This document shows positions 12,225 through 20,745 of a stretch of DNA of 64,000 nt, in pieces. The notes under the pieces were generated by a model, which was given only the letters and a program-made list of their open reading frames with translations, had not been told where the DNA came from and searched no databases. Origin of the DNA: Mesorhizobium sp. (GTDB taxonomy: Bacteria; Pseudomonadota; Alphaproteobacteria; Rhizobiales; Rhizobiaceae); assembly GCA_019635735.1 (NCBI GenBank), contig JAHBYX010000001.1, positions 434,001 to 498,000 of the forward strand. Direction: 5' to 3'. Positions within the stretch are counted from its first letter, which is position 1, and each line of letters starts with the position of its first letter. Both the position numbers and the translations under genes were made by a program.

Positions 12225-12608
12225 TCACTCCGGCCTGTGGCAGACGGCTTCGACATTGTTGCCGTCGGGATCGAAGACGAAGGCGCCGTAATAGTCGGGA
12301 TGGTAGTGGGCACGGATGCCCGGCGCGCCGTTGTCGCGACCGCCTGCAGCCAGGGCTGCCGCGTAGAAGTCGTCGACCTCGGCGCGGCTGGAGGCCGTGA
12401 AGGCGTAGTGGCGGCCAGGGCCGATCTCGGACGATTCCGTCAGCCAGAAATCCGGCTTCCTGCGTCCGTAGCCGGCGACCCATTTGCCACCGGTGACCTC
12501 CTTCGGAACGGTCATCAATATCTTCGCGCCGAGCGCGCCCATGGCCGCGTCGTAGAAGGCCTTTGCACGAACGGGGTCGGAGACGGGGATGCCGGTGTGG
12601 TCGATCAT
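12225..12608 (-). CDS. VOC (glyoxalase/bleomycin-resistance fold) family protein
   Basis: 127 residues with the two beta-alpha-beta-beta-beta halves of the VOC fold: MIDHTGIPVSDPVRAKAFYD at the N-terminus and YYGAFVFDPDGNNVEAVCH at the C-terminus. Metal-ligand positions (His near residue 4, His in RHYAFTASS, Glu in VEAVCH) are retained, so it may be a metal-dependent enzyme rather than a binding protein. The ATG at 12608 is four bases after the stop of the HEPN gene; an in-frame ATG at 12629 would overlap that gene further. The substrate is unknown. Confidence 0.88.
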   Translation of the reverse strand: MIDHTGIPVSDPVRAKAFYDAAMGALGAKILMTVPKEVTGGKWVAGYGRRKPDFWLTESSEIGPGRHYAFTASSRAEVDDFYAAALAAGGRDNGAPGIRAHYHPDYYGAFVFDPDGNNVEAVCHRPE

Positions 12609-12612
12609 CGCT

Positions 12613-13002
12613 TCATCGTCCTTTCGCATCCAATTCTTTCGAGAGCGCAGCGATAAAGCGATCCATATTCAACAGAAGAACAGTCGCCGTCTCTGCATTC
12701 ACGCTACGGGTATCGTAATCCGCGCTCGCCCGCGCCTCGCCCGCCTGATTCAGCCAGCGTCCCAAATCGACCGGGAGACCATCTTGCTTGACGCCCAGTC
12801 GGCTGAAGGCGGAAATCAATCCGGAATGTGTCTTGATGGCGTCGGTCGTAATTCCATGGCGGGCGATCAAAAAGGCTCGCGCTATATCGAACATGGCATA
12901 GTAGGCCCGATTTGCGCATCCGTCGAAATCCTGGGCGTCAAAGAGCAGGCGTGCTGCGCGGGCAGCTACCTCCGTCTTCCGCATCAGGTCGTCCCGAGTC
13001 AT
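12613..13002 (-). CDS. HEPN domain protein (UPF0332 type), putative toxin of an MNT/HEPN pair
   Basis: 129 residues, all helical. Characteristic HEPN features: NRAYYAMFDIARAFLIARHG (about 32-51), KTHSGLISAFSRLGVK (about 58-73), GRWLNQAGEARASADYD (about 81-97). An Arg and a His are separated by six residues inside the second helix (R-AFLIAR-H), which may or may not be the RNase-type motif. The start ATG at 13002 overlaps the stop of the upstream MNT gene by four bases. HEPN partners of MNT proteins are often ribonuclease toxins, although UPF0332 members differ from the well-studied HepT (DUF86) type. Confidence 0.88.
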   Translation of the reverse strand: MTRDDLMRKTEVAARAARLLFDAQDFDGCANRAYYAMFDIARAFLIARHGITTDAIKTHSGLISAFSRLGVKQDGLPVDLGRWLNQAGEARASADYDTRSVNAETATVLLLNMDRFIAALSKELDAKGR

Positions 13003-13337
13003 GCGGTCAATTCCATCGCGACGCGCTGCGCGGATCGCACGAGATCGTCCGGATCACTCGCCGTCCATTCGTCGACTCCGAAGGGGTGTGCCTGCACATG
13101 GATGTCGCGTGCAAGCAGTTGATCGTAGGCGAGGTCAGCGAGCCGCAGTCGTTCGGTCCAGAAGTCATCAAGGTTCTCAAGCACGACGGCCACATCATAG
13201 TCGCTGTCGGGCCTCGCATTGCCGCGCGCGCGGCTGCCGAAGAGGTGTACCCCGTGCAGGCGATCGCCATAGGCCCGTTCGACGGCGCTGACGAACTCCT
13301 CCAACTCCGGGAACCTTGCCGCTGCCTTGGTTCTCAC
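12999..13337 (-). CDS. MNT-type nucleotidyltransferase, putative antitoxin partner of the HEPN protein
   Basis: 112 residues with the minimal nucleotidyltransferase core. The motif [20 protein letters not shown] (about 33-52) carries the GS and the two catalytic aspartates; a third carboxylate position is not obvious in DIHVQAHPF. In studied systems (MntA/HepT) such a protein adenylylates and silences its HEPN partner. The start is GTG at 13337, overlapping the TGA of cysS (GTGA), so the pair is embedded in the cysS operon. It overlaps the HEPN gene by four bases as well. Confidence 0.9.
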   Translation of the reverse strand: MRTKAAARFPELEEFVSAVERAYGDRLHGVHLFGSRARGNARPDSDYDVAVVLENLDDFWTERLRLADLAYDQLLARDIHVQAHPFGVDEWTASDPDDLVRSAQRVAMELTA

Positions 13338-14797
13338 CGCTTCACCTCCCAGGTCGTGACACGTTCACCGGTAGCCGGGTCCTTGCCGTCCTTGAGCTGG
13401 ATTCCCTGTGCCAGAAGCTCGTCGCGGATGCGGTCGGCCTCGGCCCAGTTCTTGTCGCGGATAAAGGCGAGCCGGCGGGTGACAGTCTCCTTGACGACTG
13501 CATCGTCAATCTCGGCTCCACCAATGTCGAAGCCGAAAAAGGCGAGCGCGGCCTTGAGCGATGCGGCGGCGGCAACCTCCGACGAGGCGGAGGCTGCGAG
13601 TTCGTTCATCGCCTGGAATGCCCGGTAGGTGCCGAGATCGTCGCTGAGCGGATCGGCTACAGCGGCGGGTGGTGCGACCGTCGCGGCGTCAGCAACATCT
13701 GCCGCGCGTTTCCACTTGCGCAGAGTGTTCTCCGCCTCCTCCAGCTTCCGCACGCTGAAATCGATCGGCTCGCGGTAGTGCGTCATCAGCATCGCCAGCC
13801 GCAGCACCTCACCCGGCCACTTCCGGCCGCCGAACTTCTCCGTCTCCAGCAGTTCGTGGATCGTGACGAAATTTCCTTCCGACTTCGACATCTTCTTCCC
13901 CTCGACTTGGAGGAAGCCGTTGTGGAGCCAGTAATTGGCCATAACCTCGGTGCCGTGGGCGCAGCGGGACTGGGCGATCTCGTTCTCGTGGTGGGGGAAG
14001 ATCAGGTCCAGCCCGCCTCCATGGATGTCGAAGACCTCGCCGAGATAGGCCGCGGACATGGCCGAGCATTCGATGTGCCATCCGGGCCGGCCGTGAATCG
14101 AGGCTGTCGATCCGTCCTTCGGCCGGAACGTCGCCTCCCAGCCTGGCTCCTCCGCCGACGATTCCTTCCACAGCACGAAGTCGGCCGGGTTCTTCTTGTG
14201 GTCCTTCACATCGACCCGCGCGCCGGCCTGCTGCTCGTCGAGCGGACGCCTCGAGAGCTGGCCGTAGTCGGTCATCGAGCCGACGTCGAACAGCACTTCG
14301 CCATTGGAAACGTAGGCATGGCCGCGATCGATGAGGGACTGGATCAGTGTCACCATGTCGGCCCTTCCGTCGGGCCTGGGCAGCACGAACTCCGTCGCAC
14401 GGGGCTGAAATGTCGGCGGCAGGCAGCCGAGCGCGGTCACGTCCCTCTGGTACTGCTCGTAGGTCGGCTCGGTGACCTTGCGGATCGCCTCGTTGAGCGA
14501 CAGCCGCCCCGCCTCGATGTCCTTGCCGTAGTCGCGCAGCGCGCGGGCGTTGATCTTGTCGTCCACGTCGGTGATGTTGCGGACATAGGTGACGCGGTCT
14601 TCGCCATACAGATGGCGCAGCAGGCGGAACAGTACGTCGAAGACGATCGCGGGCCGTGCATTGCCGATATGGGCGTAGTCGTAGACCGTCGGGCCGCAGA
14701 CATACATGCGCACGTTTGCAGGATCGATGGGGACAAAATCCTCCTTCGTCCGCGTCAGCGTGTTGTAGAGCCTGAGCCCCTTGAAGCCTTCAGACAT
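13334..14797 (-). CDS. cysS: Cysteinyl-tRNA synthetase
   Basis: 487 residues, class I synthetase charging tRNA-Cys. The HIGH motif appears as YAHIGNARP within [19 protein letters not shown] (about 29-47), and the KMSKS loop as [10 protein letters not shown] in the second third. Zinc ligands are consistent: the Cys in YVCGPT, then WHIECSAM and HENEIAQS. It is the first gene of a tightly packed minus-strand run. No T-box or other leader is recognised upstream. The start ATG is followed by [15 protein letters not shown], usual for alphaproteobacteria. Confidence 0.97.
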   Translation of the reverse strand: MSEGFKGLRLYNTLTRTKEDFVPIDPANVRMYVCGPTVYDYAHIGNARPAIVFDVLFRLLRHLYGEDRVTYVRNITDVDDKINARALRDYGKDIEAGRLSLNEAIRKVTEPTYEQYQRDVTALGCLPPTFQPRATEFVLPRPDGRADMVTLIQSLIDRGHAYVSNGEVLFDVGSMTDYGQLSRRPLDEQQAGARVDVKDHKKNPADFVLWKESSAEEPGWEATFRPKDGSTASIHGRPGWHIECSAMSAAYLGEVFDIHGGGLDLIFPHHENEIAQSRCAHGTEVMANYWLHNGFLQVEGKKMSKSEGNFVTIHELLETEKFGGRKWPGEVLRLAMLMTHYREPIDFSVRKLEEAENTLRKWKRAADVADAATVAPPAAVADPLSDDLGTYRAFQAMNELAASASSEVAAAASLKAALAFFGFDIGGAEIDDAVVKETVTRRLAFIRDKNWAEADRIRDELLAQGIQLKDGKDPATGERVTTWEVKR

Positions 14798-15202
14798 GCT
14801 TACTCCCAGCCTGCTGGCCGGGGCGTTGCTCGTCTGTGAGATAAGGCGAAAACGACCGGACCAGCGACAGCGCTAGCCGATAATGCAAATCCCGCAAATG
14901 GCGAAGATCGTTTTCATCGCGCGCTTTATGCGGCGCGGGCAAGCGTTGCGTCAAGAGGAGACGATGCCGGGCCTGCGCGACACGGTCCGGATACAAAGCG
15001 CGGCGAAAGAGGAGCGATCGTCGAGGCGATGGCACCTGTATGAGGTGTGTCGTTTCGGCATCGCCTCGTTGGCAAACCGTCAACCATGAATCGTTAAAAA
15101 GCCGGCGTCCGCGAAATGCCCATTCCGGGTCAGAATTCGGTCCCAATCGGACGTCATCCGGCGGCCTGCACACCGACCCAAACGGGACCAGAGGGAAGAG
15201 AC
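14798..15202. other. 405-base intergenic region without a recognised gene
   Basis: Lies between the divergent cysS and the small plus-strand gene. Open frames run through it on both strands, but they are Arg/Pro-rich or lack a ribosome binding site, and I recognise no domain. It must contain the cysS promoter. A weak TTGGCA...TTAAAA pair sits around 15069-15100 ahead of the small gene, with a spacer of 19 that is too long to be convincing. No tRNA, hairpin with T-tract or repeat was seen. Confidence 0.5.
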
Positions 15203-15361
15203 ATGACCCGCACGATCAGCGAAACCGAACGCGCCCGACAGCAATACGCGGCACTCGTCAGCCACTACCGCGCCATCGGCCCGGCCGCGATCATGGCCGC
15301 GCTCCTGTGCGCCCGGACGAAGAACGTCAACAACCAGGTCGTGCTGAAGCGCGCCGCCTAA
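15203..15361 (+). CDS. Small basic protein, 52 residues, unknown
   Basis: ATG at 15203 preceded by GAGGGAAGAG, a good Shine-Dalgarno. The product starts MTRTISETERARQQYAAL, then an Ala-rich, weakly hydrophobic helix (AIGPAAIMAALLCA) and a basic tail (VVLKRAA). Could be a small DNA/RNA- or membrane-associated protein. I do not recognise a family. Support rests on the ribosome binding site and helix-like composition only; it might not be translated. Confidence 0.5.
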   Translation: MTRTISETERARQQYAALVSHYRAIGPAAIMAALLCARTKNVNNQVVLKRAA

Positions 15362-15433
15362 CGATTGTGCGGCGGCCGTCGCGGCCGTCAGAGCAGTTTG
15401 AGCTGCGGCGGATCGCTTGCCGTCGCGGCGGCT

Positions 15434-16150
15434 TCAGGGGGCCGGGTTCCCGGCCGGCAATGTCACGGGCTCGAGAATGTCGGGGCCGACATTGGCGACC
15501 TTGTTGACCTTGTCCGAGATCGGGATCGCTTCGAGATAATCAGGCGGCACCGGCGCAAGGAGGTCGGCCACGTCGCGCGGCTCGCTGGCGCGGCAATCGA
15601 GCCAGCGGGAAAAATCCTCCGGGCGGATGATCACGGGCATGCGGTCGTGGATGGCGGCGACGGCGCTGTTGGCCGCCGTCGTCAGGATAGCGCCGGTGTC
15701 GATCTCCGACCCGCCCGGTTCGGCGTAGGTTTCCATCACACCGCCGAATGCCATCAATCCGCCGCCGCGCGGACGGATGAAGAACGGCTGGCTCTTCTTC
15801 GAGCCGTCGCGCTTCCACTCGTAGAAACCGGAGGCCGGCACTAGGGTGCGGCGGTGGCGCATCGCGGCGCGGAAGGCGGGTTTCTCGGCGGCCGTCTCCG
15901 AGCGGGCGTTGATCAGGAGCGGCAGGTCTTTCGGATCCTTCGCCCAGCCGGGGACAAGGCCCCAGCGCACCAGCAGCGCGCGGCGATCCGGCAGGTTGGA
16001 GCCGGGATCGGGCCGCGGCCCCGCGACCACCATAAGGATCGGTTGGGTCGGCGCGATATTGTAGCGTGCCGGAAAGCCTTCCAGTTCGAGCAACGCGAAC
16101 AGCGCCTCGACCTCCTCCGGCGTTGCAGTCAACGTGAAACGTCCGCACAT
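15434..16150 (-). CDS. SRAP/YedK abasic-site processing protein
   Basis: 238 residues of the SOS-response-associated peptidase family (HMCES/YedK), which forms a covalent crosslink with abasic sites in single-stranded DNA. Catalytic residues are seen: Cys2 in MCGRFTL (exposed after Met removal), the Asn in ARYNIAPTQ, the Glu in ASGFYEWK and the His in HDRMPVIIRP. The start is fixed by the MCGRF requirement. Divergent from the NUDIX gene across 84 bases, which must hold both promoters; no LexA box was recognised. Confidence 0.95.
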   Translation of the reverse strand: MCGRFTLTATPEEVEALFALLELEGFPARYNIAPTQPILMVVAGPRPDPGSNLPDRRALLVRWGLVPGWAKDPKDLPLLINARSETAAEKPAFRAAMRHRRTLVPASGFYEWKRDGSKKSQPFFIRPRGGGLMAFGGVMETYAEPGGSEIDTGAILTTAANSAVAAIHDRMPVIIRPEDFSRWLDCRASEPRDVADLLAPVPPDYLEAIPISDKVNKVANVGPDILEPVTLPAGNPAP

Positions 16151-16234
16151 GGGCGAGATGTGGCGGCAGGCGCGCGCATCGTCAAGCGACATCGCGATTG
16201 CGGCGGCTGCAACTGCCGCATAGGTTCGGCGCCG

Positions 16235-16657
16235 ATGCAGCATCCGCCTCCGCTCCCTGCCGTCTCGATCGCGCTGGTCGACCGCGACCGGGTGCTTCTG
16301 GTGTTGCGCGGCCGCGCGCCCGCGAAGGGGCTCTATGCATTTCCCGGCGGACGCGTCGAGGCGGGCGAAAGTCTGGAAGACGCGGTGCGGCGCGAACTGT
16401 TCGAGGAAACGGGGCTCACGGCGGAGGCCGTAGAGCCGATCGAGACGCTGCTGATCGAGCGCGAGGACGCTGGCGCGGCATTCGAGTTGAATGTGTTCCG
16501 TGGTGTCTATGTCGGCGGAGAGCCGGTGGCCGGCGACGACGCCGAAACCGCGGGCTGGTTCACTCTTGCCGAGATGAGCGGCCTCCCGGTCATCCCCTCG
16601 GTGCTCTACGTCGCCCGGAAGCTCCTGGCGCAGCAAGGCGCACAAGCGGCCACATGA
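16235..16657 (+). CDS. NUDIX hydrolase
   Basis: 140 residues. The NUDIX box is complete: GGRVEAGESLEDAVRRE followed by LFEETGL (about residues 36-59), which binds the divalent metal and hydrolyses a nucleoside diphosphate linked to another moiety. The short length resembles MutT/ADP-ribose pyrophosphatase-like proteins. ATG at 16235; upstream in-frame sequence is Arg-rich and overlaps the promoter of the divergent SRAP gene. Followed after 39 bases by the TIGR02301-type gene on the same strand. Substrate not deducible. Confidence 0.93.
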   Translation: MQHPPPLPAVSIALVDRDRVLLVLRGRAPAKGLYAFPGGRVEAGESLEDAVRRELFEETGLTAEAVEPIETLLIEREDAGAAFELNVFRGVYVGGEPVAGDDAETAGWFTLAEMSGLPVIPSVLYVARKLLAQQGAQAAT

Positions 16658-16696
16658 CGCCTTGCGGCGGCCGGAATCTTTGGCGAGAAGAGGCGC

Positions 16697-17074
16697 ATGG
16701 CGCGCAAGTTTCTCCTTTCAGCTGCAATCCTCAGTCTTGTGCTGGCAACGGCGCCAGTCGCTTCGCGCGCGGCCGAGGCGCCTTTCGAGAGCCGGCTGCT
16801 ACGCCTGTCCGAAATCCTCGGATCGCTGCACTACCTGCGCAATCTGTGCGGCGAGACTTCGAACCAGTGGCGCGAGGAGATGGAAACGCTGCTGCGGACG
16901 GAGAATCCAGAGCCGGCGCTGCGCGCGCGCTTCGTATCGAGCTTCAACAACGGCTACCGTTCCTTCGCAGCCGGCTACTCGACCTGCACCGAGTCCGCCT
17001 ACACTGCGATCTCGCGCTACATGAAGGAGGGCGAGGAACTGTCCCGCGATATCGCCGTCAGATTCGGCAATTAA
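16697..17074 (+). CDS. TIGR02301-type secreted alphaproteobacterial protein
   Basis: 125 residues. Residues 1-26 form a Sec signal peptide (MARKFLLSAAILSLVLATAP, cleavage likely after SRAAEA). The mature, mostly helical part contains LSEILGSLHYLRNLCGE, WREEMETLL, NNGYRSFAAGYSTCTESA and a C-terminal EGEELSRDIAVRFGN. This pattern with two cysteines fits TIGR02301, a rhizobial family of unknown function; I rely on memory of the family. Probably cotranscribed with the NUDIX gene. Confidence 0.85.
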   Translation: MARKFLLSAAILSLVLATAPVASRAAEAPFESRLLRLSEILGSLHYLRNLCGETSNQWREEMETLLRTENPEPALRARFVSSFNNGYRSFAAGYSTCTESAYTAISRYMKEGEELSRDIAVRFGN

Positions 17075-17208
17075 CCTAATGCTCACTTTTGCACAAAGTC
17101 GGGGGTGCGCGTTGATTCAATTGTGCTAAAAGTTTTAATCGTGCGTTAAGGATGGTTGACGGCCGGTGAATCAGGCACACTGGCGTCGACAACGAGTGGA
17201 TTGAGTCG

Positions 17209-17466
17209 ATGGGTCAAGGTTTAGGCGAACTCGACGCGTTGATGCGCGAGGAAAAGCGTCTGACGGCGCTCGAAAGCCAGACGGAAGCCTGGGCCGACGG
17301 TCTTTCCGCCGGAATCGAGCCGGAACTCATCGCCGAAGTGGCGCTGACCACCGCCCTGACCGAACTCCTGAGGTCCTGCGGAGAAGACGCGGCGGTTGCG
17401 CTCGTCGACCGTATGCGCGAGAGAATCGTCGGCGGCGAACTCACTCCGGAAATCCGGCGCCATTGA
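17209..17466 (+). CDS. Small acidic hypothetical protein, 85 residues
   Basis: A helical, acidic protein without cysteines in the N-terminal half (MGQGLGELDALMREEKRLTA, then ALESQTEAWADGLSAGIEPE). The second half, LIAEVALTTALTELLRSCGE, looks like an amphipathic helix pair ending in a basic EIRRH. No signal peptide or known domain. It lies 52 bases upstream of the next gene on the same strand, so the two may be cotranscribed. A TTGACG at about 17156-17161 could be a -35 element, but no convincing -10 follows. Confidence 0.7.
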   Translation: MGQGLGELDALMREEKRLTALESQTEAWADGLSAGIEPELIAEVALTTALTELLRSCGEDAAVALVDRMRERIVGGELTPEIRRH

Positions 17467-17518
17467 CGATGCGGCGCTCCGGCGCTTTGATCGACCGGAA
17501 GCAGGCAGGCAGGACGAA

Positions 17519-18331
17519 ATGGCTAACGCTTCGCGGATGTTTCGCGCGACCGCCGGCAAAATGTGCGTGGGGTTGATCGCCGCGTCGCTGTGGGCTGGAC
17601 AGGGTTTCGCGCTGAGCGAGATCAAGCCGGACGAGACCGCACCGCCCGAGGTCACCGAGCCCACTCCCCTCCCCGACATCACGCTCCCGGGCGACCCGGC
17701 CGGCGAAGTGCCGATGCCGGATCCCGTGCGCCCGCCTGAAGAGCAGGCGCCTGCCGATGATGCCGCGCCAACGCTCGACGACGAAACCCTCGACCCGGCC
17801 GCGCCGGCGGGCAACGACGAGACCGCCGATCCGGCCCGGCCGAATGCCGATCCGGAAGCGCCGGTTCCGGAGGTGATCTACGACCTGTCGAAACTGCCCG
17901 GCCCGACGCGGAGGATGCGCGAACTCATCCTCGAAGCGACCAAGAGCGGCGACATCGAGAAGCTGCGTCCGCTGCTGGGCATGGGCGACGGCGCAACGAC
18001 GCTATCCTTTGGCGGCGCCGAAGGTGACCTGATCGCCTTTCTCAAACAGCAGTCCGGTGACGGCGAAGGCCATGAAATCCTGGCAATCCTTGAAGAGGTG
18101 CTGGAGGCCGGCTTCGTCCATATCGATGCCGGCAAGCCGGAAGAACTCTACGTCTGGCCCTATTTCTTCGGTGTGCCGCTGGAGAAGCTGACGCCACCGC
18201 AACGGGTCGAACTGTTCCGCATCGTCACAGCCGGCGACTACGAGGACATGAAGAACTACGGCGCCTACATCTTCTACCGCGTCGGAATCACGCCGGAGGG
18301 GCGGTGGATGTTCTTCGTGGCGGGGGATTGA
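17519..18331 (+). CDS. Secreted protein with acidic Pro-rich linker, unknown
   Basis: 270 residues. N-terminal signal peptide (about 1-32: FRATAGKMCVGLIAASLWAG, then QGFA-LSEIK). Residues about 33-120 are low-complexity and rich in Pro, Glu, Asp and Ala. The C-terminal globular part (about 120-270) starts VIYDLSKLPGPTRRMRELI and includes LRPLLGMGDGATTLSFGG and LYVWPYFFGVPLEKLTPPQR. The order signal, flexible linker, small domain suggests a periplasmic protein. Start ATG at 17519 with AGGACGA upstream. Not assigned to a family. Confidence 0.8.
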   Translation: MANASRMFRATAGKMCVGLIAASLWAGQGFALSEIKPDETAPPEVTEPTPLPDITLPGDPAGEVPMPDPVRPPEEQAPADDAAPTLDDETLDPAAPAGNDETADPARPNADPEAPVPEVIYDLSKLPGPTRRMRELILEATKSGDIEKLRPLLGMGDGATTLSFGGAEGDLIAFLKQQSGDGEGHEILAILEEVLEAGFVHIDAGKPEELYVWPYFFGVPLEKLTPPQRVELFRIVTAGDYEDMKNYGAYIFYRVGITPEGRWMFFVAGD

Positions 18332-18367
18332 GAGGCCGGTCGGCGCAAGCGCGAAGCGTGGCGCCGA

Positions 18368-18392
18368 GACATCGACCCAGTGGGTCGATGTC
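18368..18392. terminator. Perfect 11-bp inverted repeat between convergent genes
   Basis: Arms 18368-18378 (GACATCGACCC) and 18382-18392 with a 3-base loop. It sits between the convergent secreted-protein and dihydroorotase-like genes, so a bidirectional terminator is likely. No clear T-tract follows on either side, which lowers confidence. Confidence 0.5.
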
Positions 18393-18454
18393 AGGCCTCG
18401 AAAGCGGGGGAGCTGCCGGAGGCTACGGGCCCCCCGCCAGCGCGAGGCCGACCG

Positions 18455-19777
18455 TCAGGCCTCGTTGAACTCCACCGCCCTGCCCCGTCCCGCGGTCACG
18501 ATCTCGCCCTCCCACATCACCCGCATTCCCCGCACGATCGTGCCGACGGGCCAGCCGGTGACCTTGCGGCCGTGATGGGGGGTCCAGCCGGCTTTCGAGC
18601 CCTGCTGTTCGTTGGTGATCGTTTCGCGGCGCTTCATGTCGACGATGGTGAAATCGGCGTCGTAGCCGGCGGCGATGCGGCCCTTGCGCGCCATGCCGAA
18701 GATCCGGTTCGGGCCGTGGCTGGAGAGATCGACGAAGCGCTGCAGGGTAAGGCGCCCCGCGTTGACGTGGTCCAGCATCAACGGCATCAGCGTCTGCACG
18801 CCGGTCATGCCCGAGGGCGAGTCCGGATAGGGCTTCGCCTTCTCTTCCAGCGTATGCGGCGCATGGTCGGAGCCGAGCACGTCGACGATGCCGTCTGAAA
18901 TGCCACGCCAGATGCCGTCGCGATGGCGGCTGCTGCGCACGGGGGGGTTCATCTGCAAGAGCGTGCCAAGGCGGGCGTAGTCTTCGGCCGAGAGCGTCAG
19001 GTGGTGCGGCGTCGCCTCGCAGGTCGCGACGTCCTTGTGATGTTCCAGAAACTCGATCTCTTCGGCCGTCGAGATGTGCAGCACATGGATGCGGGCGCGA
19101 GCGCGTCGGGCGACGGCAACGAGGCGTTGCGTGCACTGAAGCGCTGCGATCTCGTCGCGCCAGACCGGGTGGGAGGCGGGATCACCAGGCACGCGCTCGC
19201 CGAGGCGCTGGCGCAGGCGGAACTCGTCCTCGGAGTGGAAGGCCGCGCGGCGGCGCGCGTTCTTCAGGATCGAATAGACGCCGTCGTCGTCCTCGACAAG
19301 CAGGTCGCCGGTGGACGACCCCATGAACACCTTGATACCGGCAGCGCCAGGCAGTCGCTCAAGCTCTGCCACATCCTTCGCATTGTCGCGCGTGCCGCCG
19401 ACCCAGAAGGCGAAGTCGCAATGCATCCGGCCCGTGGCGCGGGCGACCTTGTCGGCGAGCGCTGCCTCGCTGGTCGTCAGCGGCTTGGTGTTGGGCATCT
19501 CGAAGACGGCCGTGACGCCACCGAGCACAGCAGCGCGGGAGCCGGTCTCAAGGTCTTCCTTGTGCTCCAGGCCAGGTTCGCGGAAATGAACCTGACTGTC
19601 GACCACGCCCGGCAGGATGTGCAGGCCGGTGCAGTCGATCGTCTCGCCGGCGCTGGCGCGGGAGAGGTCGCCGATGGCATGAATGCGCCCGCCGACGATG
19701 CCGACGTCGCGCACGCCCTCGCCGTCGTGGTTGACCACCGTGCCGCGTCTGAGGATCAGGTCGAAAGTCGCAGACAT
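18455..19777 (-). CDS. Dihydroorotase-like amidohydrolase
   Basis: 440 residues, cyclic amidohydrolase of the dihydroorotase/allantoinase type. Seen: FHSEDEF and HVLHISTAEE (metal His), GIKVFMGSSTGDLLVEDD with the lysine that is carboxylated in the family, and VLGSDHAPHTLEEKAKPYP with the catalytic Asp. The first metal motif reads DSQVHFREPG, so the first His of the usual HxH is Gln. I believe this variant recurs in alphaproteobacterial proteins annotated as dihydroorotase, but this is from memory. It may be a true PyrC, an inactive partner, or an enzyme for a related cyclic amide. The ATG at 19777 is chosen by the family N-terminus (TFDLILRRGTVVNHDGEG). Confidence 0.85.
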   Translation of the reverse strand: MSATFDLILRRGTVVNHDGEGVRDVGIVGGRIHAIGDLSRASAGETIDCTGLHILPGVVDSQVHFREPGLEHKEDLETGSRAAVLGGVTAVFEMPNTKPLTTSEAALADKVARATGRMHCDFAFWVGGTRDNAKDVAELERLPGAAGIKVFMGSSTGDLLVEDDDGVYSILKNARRRAAFHSEDEFRLRQRLGERVPGDPASHPVWRDEIAALQCTQRLVAVARRARARIHVLHISTAEEIEFLEHHKDVATCEATPHHLTLSAEDYARLGTLLQMNPPVRSSRHRDGIWRGISDGIVDVLGSDHAPHTLEEKAKPYPDSPSGMTGVQTLMPLMLDHVNAGRLTLQRFVDLSSHGPNRIFGMARKGRIAAGYDADFTIVDMKRRETITNEQQGSKAGWTPHHGRKVTGWPVGTIVRGMRVMWEGEIVTAGRGRAVEFNEA

Positions 19778-19863
19778 GCCTTTGCCCTTTGGCCAGCGCC
19801 CTTGCCGGAGAGATCGACGCGGCTTACGTAATGGCCCCTGCCAATGCAAGACCGGGATTCAGG

Positions 19864-20745
19864 ATGCCCAGCGTATCTCTCGCAGACCGCGCGCTCGTGC
19901 GGGTCGCCGGCCCGGACGCCGAGCACTTCCTCCAGAACATCGTCACTGCTGATCTGACGGAGCTGCCAGATGGCGCGCTCAAGCCCTGCGCACTGTTGAC
20001 GCCGCAGGGCAAGATCCTTTTCGACTTCCTCATCGCGCGCAGCGGCACGGACGCTTTCCTGATCGACTGCCGCTCCGATGTCGCCGACGATCTGGTGCGG
20101 CGACTGATGCTCTACAGATTGCGGGCGAAGGCTGAGATTTCCAAGCTGGACCAGCAGGTTGCGACGACCGAATGGGAGGACGATTCAAGCCCTTCAGACG
20201 TTGATTCATCTCCTTCAGAAAAAGAATCAACGCACCTGTTGCACGACCTGCGCTTCGCCGGACCGACGGTGCTTCGCCGCTATGGCGGCAGCGCCGGCAA
20301 GGACGCGCGCAACGCCTGGGACCGGCTGCGAATCGCCAACGGCGTCGCCGAAAGCGGAGTGGACTATCAGTTGTCCGACGCGTTCCCGCACGACGTTCTT
20401 CTCGACCAGAACGGCGGTGTCGGCTTCCGGAAGGGCTGCTATGTCGGCCAGGAGGTCGTCTCGCGCATGCAGCATCGTGGAACGGCGAGGCGGCGTGTGC
20501 TGGTAGCGCGGAGCGACGGCCCGCTTCCGGCTCCCGGCACGGAGATAGTTGCCAATGGGCGGCCGGTCGGGACGCTGGGGACTGTCGTTGGAGCCGAGGG
20601 GCTGGCCATCGCCCGTATCGACCGGGTGAAGGAGGCGATGGATAATGGCGTGCCGATCCTGGCCGGCGAGGTCGCGCTTGCGCTTTCGATCCCGCCGCGG
20701 GCGACGTTCGCCTTCCCCGACGACACCGTGGCCGGGGACGCCTGA
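19864..20745 (+). CDS. ygfZ: YgfZ/GcvT-like folate-binding protein (Fe-S cluster assembly factor)
   Basis: 293 residues. Folate-dependent factor assisting iron-sulfur enzymes. The signature KGCYVGQEVVSRM (about 196-208) contains the conserved Cys of the K-G-C-[FY]-x-G-Q-E motif. N-terminus LADRALVRVAGPDAEHFLQN is typical of the GcvT fold. A Ser/Asp-rich insert at about residues 106-122 (DSSPSDVDSSPSEKEST) interrupts the fold and is encoded by a 21-base in-frame duplication (see the repeat entry). The ATG at 19864 is preferred over the upstream ATG at 19831 by family alignment. Its TGA overlaps the ATG of the HD gene by one base. Confidence 0.9.
   Translation: MPSVSLADRALVRVAGPDAEHFLQNIVTADLTELPDGALKPCALLTPQGKILFDFLIARSGTDAFLIDCRSDVADDLVRRLMLYRLRAKAEISKLDQQVATTEWEDDSSPSDVDSSPSEKESTHLLHDLRFAGPTVLRRYGGSAGKDARNAWDRLRIANGVAESGVDYQLSDAFPHDVLLDQNGGVGFRKGCYVGQEVVSRMQHRGTARRRVLVARSDGPLPAPGTEIVANGRPVGTLGTVVGAEGLAIARIDRVKEAMDNGVPILAGEVALALSIPPRATFAFPDDTVAGDA
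20182..20232 (+). repeat. 21-base direct duplication plus 9-bp inverted repeat inside ygfZ
   Basis: Two near-identical 17-base copies, 20182-20198 and 20203-20219 (GATTCAAGCCCTTCAGA and GATTCATCTCCTTCAGA), are offset by exactly 21 bases, so the reading frame is preserved. Arms CGTTGATTC (20199-20207) and GAATCAACG (20224-20232) form a perfect hairpin with a 16-base loop overlapping the second copy. Local base composition is AT-richer than the surrounding gene. Confidence 0.85.

Noticed and set aside
13315..14840. Plus-strand open frame of about 507 residues opposite cysS
   Set aside because: cysS has full class I motifs on the minus strand; the plus frame has no start signal or domain.
14790..15173. 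Minus-strand open frame upstream of cysS (127 residues)
   Set aside because: Arg/Pro-rich, no ribosome binding site and no recognisable domain; it would overlap cysS regulatory sequence.
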